Assembly: GCA_963790715.1 (NCBI GenBank)
Contig: CAWBPN010000011.1
Span: 1 to 64,000, forward strand
Origin: DCFW01 sp963790715
GTDB lineage: Bacteria; Bacteroidota; Bacteroidia; Bacteroidales; Bacteroidaceae
Direction: 5' to 3'
DNA length: 64,000 nucleotides
The notes below the pieces were generated by a model, which worked only from the letters and a program-made list of their open reading frames with translations, was not told where the DNA came from and did not search any database. This document shows, piece by piece, positions 15,606 through 24,479 of the stretch. The translations under genes were made by a program, and so were the position numbers. Positions within the stretch are counted from its first letter, which is position 1. The number at the start of each line of letters is the position of its first letter.

Positions 15606-17341
15606 CAGAATGCTATTACAGGTCGCACATAACCTCCATAAGTGCTGGTGGTTCCAGTATTTTTTACTAATCTATGCAATAGAGTGTAAGTAGGTGATTT
15701 CATTTCAAATGCACCTCCACTATCTTTAGTTGATTCCGTACTATCCCAAAGCCAAAAATCAGCACCGGAAGCAGTAACGAATAAATCACTTCCTGAAACA
15801 GCGCTCAAGTAATTATTAATATAAGTGGCTGTTGATGGTGATGTTGTTGCTCTTGTCCATTGATATGCACTACCGGATCCATCGTATATATTAGTTGTAG
15901 TTATAACCGAATGTGATAGATAATCACCACCATTATATAGTTTGGTCAACGATATACCGATCCAATACCATTGACCGCTACTCGGCAAATACCATCCGCT
16001 ATTATTAGTGCTTGGTTTTGCAACTGGGTAATTTAATGCATAGTAAAAAGCTGGATAATTGCTTGCGGAAGGAGCATAATTATTTTTTATCGTTTGTGTA
16101 TTGGTATAGCCATCCATATCTGATATTAGTAGTGTATAATTAGGATCAAATGAATTAGGGAGTGAAGTATTTGTGTTTATAGGTCCCCAGTTAACTTTTG
16201 TAGCTGCATTTTTCAAGGCCATTGCATAGCCGTGTGTCCAACCATGACCTTGATCTGTTGTGCTTGGTATAGTGTAGAAGATAACTGCTATCGGAGTTTT
16301 ACTTGGATTTTCTGCTAATATGCCCCATGTGCCATCACTGAAATAATACATACCATTAGCCAACATAGCAATTGCTTTAGCATACAGCGAACCGGGATTC
16401 AATGTTTTACTGCTCAACAACACGTTTTTTCCTCCCGAAATGGAATTGTTGTTGTCTGTAACAGAAATTGCAAGTGTTCCGCTATAAGCGTTTGCTAATG
16501 TACTTCCGGGAACAACTAAATATATACTTGCATTTCCGTTGCTAACCTTTACTTGATTAGCCGCGGCAACACCGCTCCCACCCGTAGGACAATTCATTGT
16601 TATTGACGTAGCAGTAACAACTGAACCCGTAGTCAAGGTCGTGCCATTATAAGTATATGACGCACTTGTTGCCAGCAATTGAGGCGTACTGCCACTCGGG
16701 GTGTAAGTAATCGTTGCACTCTTTACGTATGTTGCAGCCACCGGAAGATTACATACATCTATTCGTATAACACACATCGCATGCTTAAATCTGAACGGCT
16801 TTTGACTTACACCGTTAGAGGTGCTTGAGGCATATATCAAATCATAATGAGATACATTGCCTAACGTACCGTTTTGGCTGCCAAGATAAGATACGGTACT
16901 TGCCAATTTATAACTTGTAGTAGACTGCGTTGTATTTATCGTATCATTTGAGGTGGCATTGGTCGTATTCATTGCAATGGCTGGATTATTTATATAACCG
17001 TTTATTTGAGCTTGTGTGAAACTGCCTGTCGATTGAAAAAATCCATTAGCTCCACTAGTAGTCTTAAACGTTGCATTATTATATACTGGTGATGCAGATG
17101 TTCCTGCATTATACACTACTACCATCTCATCTGTATTTGCCCATGAGGTTGTCATACTTGATGTATTGACTCCTGCACCGGCATCGGTCTCTATTACACG
17201 AGTTTTATCCAACGTCCCTATCATAGATAACTTAGAACCGGAACTGTTGTCGTTACCTCCGGAACTTGAAGAGTCACCGGTTGAACAAGCTGATAGCATT
17301 ACTACTGCAAGGCTTATAAAAATTAAATATATCCTTTTCAT
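15605..17341 (-). CDS. Fimbrillin-like lipoprotein
   Basis: This lipoprotein of about 578 residues begins MKRIYLIFISLAVVMLSAC. The fimbrillin-like part contains DKTRVIETDAGAG, MTTSWANTDEMVVVY and FRFKHAMCVIRIDVCNL. The C-terminal lectin-like domain has SGWYLPSSGQWYWIG and DSTESTKDSGG segments and ends in VRPVIAF. It is related to copies 1 and 2 (shared SATITYTPSGSTPQLLA block) but clearly older in divergence. An upstream in-frame ATG at 17371 overlaps the stop of the peptide gene (ATGA), which would couple their translation. It is followed by a terminator repeat, so it ends its operon. Confidence 0.75.
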   Translation of the reverse strand: MKRIYLIFISLAVVMLSACSTGDSSSSGGNDNSSGSKLSMIGTLDKTRVIETDAGAGVNTSSMTTSWANTDEMVVVYNAGTSASPVYNNATFKTTSGANGFFQSTGSFTQAQINGYINNPAIAMNTTNATSNDTINTTQSTTSYKLASTVSYLGSQNGTLGNVSHYDLIYASSTSNGVSQKPFRFKHAMCVIRIDVCNLPVAATYVKSATITYTPSGSTPQLLATSASYTYNGTTLTTGSVVTATSITMNCPTGGSGVAAANQVKVSNGNASIYLVVPGSTLANAYSGTLAISVTDNNNSISGGKNVLLSSKTLNPGSLYAKAIAMLANGMYYFSDGTWGILAENPSKTPIAVIFYTIPSTTDQGHGWTHGYAMALKNAATKVNWGPINTNTSLPNSFDPNYTLLISDMDGYTNTQTIKNNYAPSASNYPAFYYALNYPVAKPSTNNSGWYLPSSGQWYWIGISLTKLYNGGDYLSHSVITTTNIYDGSGSAYQWTRATTSPSTATYINNYLSAVSGSDLFVTASGADFWLWDSTESTKDSGGAFEMKSPTYTLLHRLVKNTGTTSTYGGYVRPVIAF

Positions 17342-17367
17342 AACTTTATATTCTTTTTCATTCAACA

Positions 17368-17595
17368 TCAATCACTCCATGTATCTGAAGAGGTAGTTGT
17401 ATTATCACCTCCATTAATCCATTGGTCTATTTGACCTCCATATGTTGTTCCGGCTGATGCCGACGCAGTAAGGAAACCGTCTTCCATTTCAACCTGTACA
17501 CGTTCCGTTTCAGGAACGACATACGGTATCTTTAGTCCTAATTGATATTTACATTCACTTTCTTCATAATCATAAAATTTATTTAGGTAAAACAT
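17368..17595 (-). CDS. Small peptide partner of fimbrillin 15605-17341, with altered N-terminus
   Basis: The C-terminal part (IPYVVPETERVQVEMEDGF to SDTWSD) clearly belongs to the peptide family of 8527-8736. The N-terminal part does not. The ancestral start (ATGATTATGAAGAAAGTG) is still visible but is out of frame, because a net +2 change lies near 17532-17541. The open frame now uses an upstream ATG and encodes an unrelated front (MFYLNKFYDYEES). The gene may be decaying, or translation may begin further in. The last base pairs overlap a possible lipoprotein start. Confidence 0.5.
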   Translation of the reverse strand: MFYLNKFYDYEESECKYQLGLKIPYVVPETERVQVEMEDGFLTASASAGTTYGGQIDQWINGGDNTTTSSDTWSD

Positions 17596-17733
17596 TATTC
17601 ATAAGTTATATATGCGTTTATATTAAAAGGCATTTTTTCTTTGGCATTTGCTACTACCGAATGAATGTCTCTTATGCTGTTTCTCGCCATATATATTCAC
17701 TCACTACATTCAATCGCAAATGCTGAGAGAACA

Positions 17734-19279
17734 TTACTGCAACAGCCACAGACAAAAACCATTCTTGCGGACGAAGCCATTGGTGAGGGTCGCACTGCCG
17801 TTGTTGAAGGACAGGCAGTAGGCACCCTGAGTATCGAGGCTGGGCGCAGATGACCAATAGTCGCCCTTGGTCCCACCCTCGGAGAAACTACCATTGCTAT
17901 ACGTATAGCCGGCAGCCGGCAGAAAGAAGTAGTCCGTACTCAGGTTAAGAGCAGCAATTTGTGCAGCAGTCTTTGTTGATAACAGTGTGGGGGTACAGGT
18001 CGTGGTGCCACTGGAAGCGGTGGAAGAAAAGTTCGTAATGCCCGATTTCTTCTTAAACCACATACCGGCCTTGGTATAGCTACCGTTCGCCATTTTGTAG
18101 TTTGTGATATTGCCACCGTTGACGTTGCCACTATCCCAATAACAACCTGCTTTCAGGTACCAAGTTATGGCGTAGCCGCTGGGGCAGTTCTTACAAGCGT
18201 AAATAGCGCGCTTGCTGTAATCGGTAGAACTGGTGGCTACAGTGGTAGTATTGGCATTGGTAGGGGCAGTCCCCAATGTAACAGGGTTAAAGTCTTTGGC
18301 GTCCCAAGCATAAACCTTGGAATAAGTGGTATTAGGAGGAATATTAGTTATCGGCAGCGGTTCGGACTTTAACTGAGCGGCAGCTAAAGAAAAGCCGCTC
18401 AATGTCACGGCACGGGTAACATAAGCGTTGTAGCTTCCATCTGAACATGAAACGGTGAGGGTACTACCGCTAATGGAACTGAAAGGCCACGTCATGAGAT
18501 AGACATCAACAACACCATTTGTCGTCGGCGTGACGGTAGCACTCCAACTTGTGCTCCACCGACCTGAACCGCTCGGGGTTAGTGTGCTGCCGTCGGCGCT
18601 GAGGATGGCGGTGCCGCCATTACCCGGAAGAATGTTCGAGGCCGAAGAAGTGAGCGTCACCGTAACCGGGTAGCTCGTAGAAAAGCTGCTACTGGTGAGG
18701 TGGAGATTCAGCATGCCGAAAAGATGATGCATAGTCAAAGGTCCGGGCTGGCTGCTGGAACTCACGTTTGCACTTCCATAAAGAGCATCGTATGTGGCAC
18801 AGTCGGTCAAGGTGCCCTTTTGACTTGCAAGGCGAAGCCGAAAGCGTACTCACACCCCCACCTGCCACATTCACCGTATAACCTCCACTCGTATTACTCG
18901 AAAAAGCATAAAAACGATAGCCAGGATCGTACTGATAGGCACCAGTACCCGTATAAGAAAAAGTAGCCGAAAGACCGCTTGTGGCAGTAGTGGAGAACGG
19001 AAGAGACATCATGCTCTGAACGGCCCCGTTCAGAAAATACTGATGATAAATGTTAAGCATGTCAAGGTGCCAATAGCAGCTGAAAAGGCCATTATAACTG
19101 TCCGTCATACCCACGCGACTAGAGGTATCCTCTATCTGAGCCTTCAATGGGAGGCTCGCCACCATGGCGCCCTCACCCGTTTTCGTATTATCGCTGCTCT
19201 GACAAGAGCTCAAGCACAAAAGCAACGTACTCAGAGAAAACAAAAGCGTTGCAGTAGAATGTCGACAAGTTCGTTTCAT
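17734..19279 (-). pseudogene. Fimbrillin-like lipoprotein broken by a 2-bp deletion
   Basis: The first part (18830-19279) encodes a lipoprotein signal MKRTCRHSTATLLF...LSSC and continues to GGGVSTLSA. The remainder (17734 to about 18830) continues the same protein in another frame from CATYDALYGSANVS. The intact neighbour 19754-21295 reads GCAAGCGACGAAGCCG where this copy reads GCAAGGCGAAGCCG at about 18825-18840, a net loss of two bases. The C-terminal domain (DYWSSAPSLDT, ending CLWLLQ) remains open over 1 kb, so the lesion is recent or reversible. The gene lies in a ~2-kb tandem duplication with 19754-21295. Confidence 0.85.
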
Positions 19280-19404
19280 AATAGTATTTTTTAATCCTTG
19301 TTCAAATTTTTATTTCAATTATTGTTGCCATTGCCATGGAAGTGCTCTGTTTCCATTCATTCTCGGATGCTCCAAAACGAATGGAAAACAAAGTCACCGA
19401 AAAC

Positions 19405-19608
19405 TTATGGGTCGCTCCATGTACTGGCGTCACTGCCGGTCGTTTTCGTCCAAGAGTCAAGCGTTACATTGTTCAGGCTATTGTCCTTTACAATCGAAGC
19501 TGCAAAGCCCCCTTCTGTCTGTACTTCCACACGTTCTACACGAGGGGGCTCATAGGCCATCTTGCCTATCTGAATCTTGCTATCTGAATTTTCTTTCGTC
19601 ATAATCAT
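19405..19608 (-). CDS. Small peptide partner of the broken fimbrillin
   Basis: This 67-residue peptide has the core EPPRVERVEVQTEGGF, an internal Trp (TLDSWTKTTGSD) and the end STWSDP. It is about 90% identical to the peptide at 21417-21608. It differs from the other subgroup in its front (MTKENSDSKIQIGKMAY). It remains open although its partner lipoprotein is frameshifted. Confidence 0.65.
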   Translation of the reverse strand: MIMTKENSDSKIQIGKMAYEPPRVERVEVQTEGGFAASIVKDNSLNNVTLDSWTKTTGSDASTWSDP

Positions 19609-19753
19609 TATTTTAAAAAAACAAATTACTGTATATATCTTCTTTCGCTTTTATTTGCTACGACCGAATGAATGTCTCTTATGCTGTTTTGAGAAACACG
19701 GATACAAGTTCCATATTCACTCACTACATTCAATTGCAAATGCTGAAAGAACA

Positions 19754-21295
19754 CTACTGAGCCCACCACTGACACATGCCTTTGGTGCGATTGGTGTAGT
19801 TGATGAAATCCACATTAGAGCTGGTGAAGTTCATGCGGTAGGCGAACAAGGTACTGGAGGAGGGAGCAGATGACCAATAGTCGCCGTACCCACCAGTGAA
19901 AGCGCCACTGCTGTTCGTACCGCCAGCTGCCGGCAGGAAGAAGTAGTCCGTACTCAGGTTAAGAGCAGCAATTTGTGCAGCAGTCATTGTTGATAACTTT
20001 GTGGGGGTACAGCTCGTGGTGCCACTGGAGCTATAGGGATCGAATCCTGAGATCTTAGTCTTTTTCTTAAACCACATACCGGCCTTGGTATAGCTATTGT
20101 TCGCCATTTTGTAGTTTGTGATATTGCCACCGTTGATGCTGCCGTTATCCCAATAACAACCAGCTTTCAGATACCAAGTTATGGCGAAGCCGCTGGGGCA
20201 GTTCGTGCAAGCGTAAATAGCGCGTTTGCTGTAATCGGTAGAACCGGTGGCTACAGTGGTAGTATTGGCATTGGTAGGGGCAGTCCCCAATGTAACAGGG
20301 TTAAAGTCTTTGGCGTCCCAAGCATAAACCTTGGAATAAGTGGTATTGGGAGGAATATTAGTTATCGGCAGCGGTTCGGACTTTAACTGAGCGGCAGCTA
20401 AAGAAAAGCCGCTCAATGTCACGGCACGGGTAACATAAGCGTTGTAGCTTCCATCTGAACATGAAACGGTGAGGGTACTACCGCTAATGGAACTGAAAGG
20501 CCACGTCATCAGATAGACATCAACAACACCATTTGTCATCGGTGTGACGGTAGCACTCCAACTTGTGCTCCACCGACCTGAACCGCTCGGGGTTAGTGTG
20601 CTGCCGTCGGCGCTGAGGATGGCGGTGCCGCCATTACCCGGAAGAATGTTCGAGGCCGAAGAAGTGAGCGTCACCGTAACCGGGTAGCTCATAGAAAAGC
20701 TGCTACTGGTGAGGTGGAGATTCAGCATGCCGAAAAGATGATGCATAGTCAAAGGTCCGGGCTGGCTGCTGGAACTCACGTTTGCACTTCCATAAAGTGC
20801 ATCGTATGTGGCACAGCTGACCAAGGTGCCCGCCTGACTTGCAAGCGACGAAGCCGAAAGCGTACTCACACCCCCACCTGTCACACTCGCCGTATAACCC
20901 CCACTCGTATTACTCGAAAAAGCATAAAAACGATAGCCTGGATAGTATTGGTAGGCACCAGTGCCCGTATAAGAAAAAGTAGCCGAAAGACCGCTAGTGG
21001 CAGTAGTGGAGAACGGAAGAGACATCATGCTCTGAACGGCCCCGTTCAGAAAATACTGATGATAAATGTTAAGCGCGTCGGAGTTCCAATAGCAGCTGAA
21101 AAGGCCACCATAAATGTCCGTCATACCCACGCGACTATAGGTATCCCCTATCTGAGCCTTCAATGGAAGGTTCGCCACCATGGCGCCTTCACCCGTTTTC
21201 GTATTATCACTGCTCTGACAAGAGCTCAAGCACAAAAGCAACGTACTCAGAGAAAACAAAAACGTTGCAATAGAATGTCGATAAGTTCGTTTCAT
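19754..21295 (-). CDS. Fimbrillin-like lipoprotein, intact partner of the duplicated pair
   Basis: This 513-residue lipoprotein has its lipid-modified Cys at about residue 26 (LSSCQSS). The N-terminal β-rich region includes SRVGMTDIYGGLFSCYWNSD and LTMHHLFGMLNLHL. The C-terminal domain starts near KVYAWDAKDFNP and contains GYAITWYLKAGCYWD-type and DYFFLPAAG segments, then DYWSSAPSSST. These recall FISUMP/DUF1566-like modules. The protein ends CQWWAQ. It forms a subgroup with the broken copy 17734-19279. Differences in the last ~130 residues of the pair are again mostly at codon positions 1 and 2. GC content is visibly higher than in the other fimbrillin genes of the locus, which suggests a separate origin. 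Confidence 0.75.
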   Translation of the reverse strand: MKRTYRHSIATFLFSLSTLLLCLSSCQSSDNTKTGEGAMVANLPLKAQIGDTYSRVGMTDIYGGLFSCYWNSDALNIYHQYFLNGAVQSMMSLPFSTTATSGLSATFSYTGTGAYQYYPGYRFYAFSSNTSGGYTASVTGGGVSTLSASSLASQAGTLVSCATYDALYGSANVSSSSQPGPLTMHHLFGMLNLHLTSSSFSMSYPVTVTLTSSASNILPGNGGTAILSADGSTLTPSGSGRWSTSWSATVTPMTNGVVDVYLMTWPFSSISGSTLTVSCSDGSYNAYVTRAVTLSGFSLAAAQLKSEPLPITNIPPNTTYSKVYAWDAKDFNPVTLGTAPTNANTTTVATGSTDYSKRAIYACTNCPSGFAITWYLKAGCYWDNGSINGGNITNYKMANNSYTKAGMWFKKKTKISGFDPYSSSGTTSCTPTKLSTMTAAQIAALNLSTDYFFLPAAGGTNSSGAFTGGYGDYWSSAPSSSTLFAYRMNFTSSNVDFINYTNRTKGMCQWWAQ

Positions 21296-21416
21296 AATAG
21301 TACTCTTTAATCCTTGTTCAAATTTTTATTTCAATTATTGTTGCCATGGAAGTGCTCTGTTCCATTCGTTCTCGGATGCTCCAAAACGAATGGAAAACAA
21401 AGTCACCGAAAACTTA

Positions 21417-21608
21417 TTAGTCGCTCCATGTATTGGAGTCACTGCCGGTCGTTTTCGTCCAATCGTCTAGCGTTACAGTTGCGTTATTGTCCTTTACAAT
21501 CGAAGTTGCAAAGCCCCCTTCTGTCTGTACTTCCACACGTTCTACACGAGGGGGCTCATAGGCCATCTTGCCTATCTGAATCTTGCTATCTGAATTTTCT
21601 TTCGTCAT
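21417..21608 (-). CDS. Small peptide partner of fimbrillin 19754-21295
   Basis: This 63-residue peptide contains EPPRVERVEVQTEGGF, an internal Trp (TLDDWTKTTGSD) and ends NTWSD. It lies about 120 bases upstream of the lipoprotein gene and just downstream of a decayed ompA gene. The order ompA, peptide, fimbrillin is therefore the same as at 8899-12146. Confidence 0.65.
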   Translation of the reverse strand: MTKENSDSKIQIGKMAYEPPRVERVEVQTEGGFATSIVKDNNATVTLDDWTKTTGSDSNTWSD

Positions 21609-21652
21609 AATTCATTCGCTTTTTAAAATCAAATTACTGTTTATTTCTTCTT

Positions 21653-21743
21653 TCATTCGGCATGTGTAACCGTGGCACGGCTCAATTGCACCGCTGCATG
21701 CTAAATACTTTAGCTGCAACATTAATAAGTTTCTCGTTTTCAT
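21653..21743 (-). pseudogene. Internally deleted ompA-family remnant
   Basis: The minus strand keeps an ompA-like start (ATG at 21743, MKTRNLLMLQLKY, compare MKIKVLLLMLLLCKY). It also keeps the last codons (VQLSRATVTHAE and stop, compare ALSRATVTQSE), now in a different frame. About 1.1 kb between them is missing. Confidence 0.7.
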
Positions 21744-22134
21744 GAATTTCTGATTTTTAAATTATAGAAATCTGTTTATTCTATTCAATCATTAAGGTAA
21801 CACCGGGAAAAGAACATAACTTATACCTTCATGCAGTGTCATCACTCGCATGCCGGTAAATATCAAATATCACTAAAAGAATCTGGAAAAAGCTCATCAC
21901 ACTTCGTGGTTATCTGTCACATCCTAACCAACAGATAACTTCTAATTCACAGAGACATCAATTTAATTCTTCATAAAAAGCGCCTTCACTGTGAGGTGTG
22001 AAAATATTATTGTATTAAATAACGCAATAAATATAAGCACATTAGAGATACATTAATAAGAAGCTGTATGCTTTTTAACAACATTTAATAAAAAAATACG
22101 GATAGTACCTGCAATATCTCAAATAAAGTTAAGA

Positions 22135-22245
22135 GAAAGCCGGTGCTGCAAATAAGTAACACCGGCTACAACCAAACCACATAAAGTATCACTATACTTT
22201 ATGGTACAAATAGATTATACATATTGACTGAATCGTATCAGGAAA
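22135..22245 (-). repeat. Terminator-bearing repeat, copy 3
   Basis: This copy is nearly identical to 15500-15605. It contains the GC hairpin 22138-22167 and the AT palindrome 22181-22202. It lies downstream of the TonB receptor gene, not of a fimbrillin gene. Confidence 0.85.
22136..22167 (-). terminator. Intrinsic terminator after the TonB-dependent receptor
   Basis: The minus-strand stem AGCCGGTGTTAC pairs with GCAGCACCGGCT and is followed by TTCTC; the T-run is weaker than in the other copies. Confidence 0.65.
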
Positions 22246-22307
22246 CCGTCTTTCCATTTGCGACACAGCCTTTTATTATTTTTTGATTATTACCTTTATT
22301 ACTTATC

Positions 22308-24431
22308 TCAGAACTTGAAATTCACTCCGGCATAAATGCTGCGCGGCATCATCGGACCATAGATATAATTGGAATCTCTGTTTGCGCCCTTATCAAAGTC
22401 CTTTTGAAATGAATTAAACATATTCAGCACTCCGGCATTAAGCTGCATGGTAAAGGCATTATCGCATAACGGAATGTCGTACGACAATTTAGCGCCTGCA
22501 TCAAAAAATTGCGGAGTGTTTACTGCTACATCCTTGCTGACACCCGAACCTGCATGATGTTGCACAAGCATGTGACCTGTGTAATCTCCCGTGACAGCTA
22601 TCTTAAAGTTTTTCATCGGCTTGATGTCAACCGTAAAATAACCGTATTGGTCAGGCGTTCTGAACATTTTGGTTACAGGCGGTACGGTTGGGTCATCACT
22701 CCATTGTTGAGGTGTTTTATATTTAGCGCGCTCACAAGTGAAGCCTAACTGAAAATCCATAAACGAACCGAATGCAACCTGAATTTGTGCGTCCACGCCA
22801 TAAACCTTTGAACCTGACGAGTTATAGCGTTGGTCTATCTCATCGCCGTATGATGTGGTGTCACCGGTTGCGCGCAATGCAAATGTGTTCCTTAAGTCGG
22901 TATAGAAAGATTCAACTAAAAAAGATGTAAGTACATCTCCGAAATTGTGCTTATACTCTGCCGACCCGCTCCAACTTGTAGAACTTTCCTGTTTAAGTCC
23001 CGGAACCAACTCGATAACCCTTCTTGTGCCATCTACCAAATCTACGTGCAAATCTTCATCGTAAGCCTGCGGTGCCCTGAATCCGCTACTCATGCTTGCA
23101 CGAAAGTTCCAATGTCTGGTGGGTGTATATCTCAAATTGATACGCGGACTGAAGATAGCATGATCAACCAAATTATGCTTATCCAGGCGTCCGCCTAACA
23201 AGATGCTCCATACGCTTGTCTTCCATTCATTCTGCGCAAACACACTTGAAGTATGCGTAAGTTGGTTGGTGAATATTTTATATCCGATAGCCTCATCATT
23301 CATTTTATCGTAATCATATTCGGTACCCGCCGTCAGTTCGGCCGGCATGAAGAGCAAATTGGTGAAGGCATGGGTGTATTGCAAACCTGCAACATAAGTA
23401 AGGTCATGTGTCAAACCATAATTCAACAAGCTTTTATCGGCACCGTAATAGCTGTTTCTGTCAGTCTTTTGAAAAGAAAAATAAGTATCAAGTTTTTCTT
23501 TCATGTTCTTGGTATTCAACTTCATATCAACGCTTCCTTCATTGATGTCATGTTGCGTCATTTCGCAAATGTCGGCATCGAAAGGAGGCAAATTTATATC
23601 ATCACCGCCACGGCGATAATCGGTAATACCATGATAATCAAGAGATAACTTCATTTGAGAACTAGGTATTAACACAGCACTTGCGCCAATTGTCTTAGTC
23701 TGTATTTTACATAAATCGGAATATCCGTCACCGGTGGCATCGTATGGTTGGCGGTCGCGATTACTGCCGTAAACACTAAGTCCTGCTTTTTTGTTTTTGG
23801 ATACTATCGACGCATTCATCGTGGTAGTATTTTCAAAGGCATTCATTCCGTCGCCTATCGCCGTAATTGAATGCCCGACGGAAGCACTGTTGCTTGTAGG
23901 TTCTTTAGTGATAACATTAATGACGCCTCCCACAGCCGAAGACCCGAACAGAGCGGAACCGCCGCCACGGATTACTTCAACATGGTCTATCATATTTGCC
24001 GGTATTTGTTCCAAGCCATAAACGCTGGTTAATGCGGAAATAACCGGACGACTGTCAATCAATATCTGCGTATATTCTCCGTCCAAACCGTTAATGCGAG
24101 CCTGTGTCCATCCGCAATTTTGGCAATTATCTTCAACCCTGACACCGGGGACGAAACTAAGTCCCTGAACCAAACAACTTGCCTGAACGTCGTCAAACAT
24201 CTTGGTTGGTAACACGTTTACCAATGAGGGTGCGAGCCATTTTGTAGTAGGATTGCGGGTAGCCGAAACCACCACTTCATCCAATGATACACTGTCCTTC
24301 GGCACACTGTCCTTAGGAACATAATTGTTAAGCATACTGTCTTTAGGCACCCTGCCAATAATATTGTCGGCATAAGTATGCACGGCTAAAGAGCTGCACA
24401 CAAATGCTACAACAAGAAATATCTTTTTCAT
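22308..24431 (-). CDS. TonB-dependent outer-membrane receptor
   Basis: This 707-residue receptor imports a ligand across the outer membrane using TonB energy. It has a signal peptide (MKKIFLVVAFVCSSLAVHTYA), three short PKDS repeats (residues 34-47), a TonB-box/plug start (SLDEVVVSATRNP) and the plug domain with NCQNCGWTQARINGLDGEY and VEVIRGGGSALFGSSAVGG. A 22-strand barrel follows, ending in the typical aromatic residue (VNFKF). It lacks an N-terminal carboxypeptidase-like domain and has no SusD partner, so a polysaccharide ligand is unlikely. The paired cysteines in the plug and the neighbouring His/Cys membrane protein suggest a metal, heme or cobalamin ligand; this is inferred. Confidence 0.85.
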   Translation of the reverse strand: MKKIFLVVAFVCSSLAVHTYADNIIGRVPKDSMLNNYVPKDSVPKDSVSLDEVVVSATRNPTTKWLAPSLVNVLPTKMFDDVQASCLVQGLSFVPGVRVEDNCQNCGWTQARINGLDGEYTQILIDSRPVISALTSVYGLEQIPANMIDHVEVIRGGGSALFGSSAVGGVINVITKEPTSNSASVGHSITAIGDGMNAFENTTTMNASIVSKNKKAGLSVYGSNRDRQPYDATGDGYSDLCKIQTKTIGASAVLIPSSQMKLSLDYHGITDYRRGGDDINLPPFDADICEMTQHDINEGSVDMKLNTKNMKEKLDTYFSFQKTDRNSYYGADKSLLNYGLTHDLTYVAGLQYTHAFTNLLFMPAELTAGTEYDYDKMNDEAIGYKIFTNQLTHTSSVFAQNEWKTSVWSILLGGRLDKHNLVDHAIFSPRINLRYTPTRHWNFRASMSSGFRAPQAYDEDLHVDLVDGTRRVIELVPGLKQESSTSWSGSAEYKHNFGDVLTSFLVESFYTDLRNTFALRATGDTTSYGDEIDQRYNSSGSKVYGVDAQIQVAFGSFMDFQLGFTCERAKYKTPQQWSDDPTVPPVTKMFRTPDQYGYFTVDIKPMKNFKIAVTGDYTGHMLVQHHAGSGVSKDVAVNTPQFFDAGAKLSYDIPLCDNAFTMQLNAGVLNMFNSFQKDFDKGANRDSNYIYGPMMPRSIYAGVNFKF

Positions 24432-24479
24432 TGTTTGTATTTTAATTAAAAATGTGAATTGTGAATATTGTTATTTTTA

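Larger units (their letters stand above)
21744..22307. other. Intergenic region upstream of the decayed ompA
   Basis: There is no gene here. It contains the third terminator repeat (22135-22245). At 22240-22262 is a short stretch (AGGAAACCGTCTTTCCATTT) resembling the coding region of the small peptides, and at 22263-22280 a GACACAGC block like the 3' flank of fimbrillin copies 1 and 2. It looks like degraded locus material. Confidence 0.5.

Noticed and set aside
20714..21310. 198-codon plus-strand frame opposite a fimbrillin gene
   Set aside because: It is Arg/His/Thr-rich, typical of antisense reading of a Ser/Thr-rich coding region; the minus strand has the signal peptide and paralogues.
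6777..21743. A complete diversity-generating retroelement inside the window
   Set aside because: No reverse transcriptase gene or template repeat was found; only the possible target genes show the footprint.
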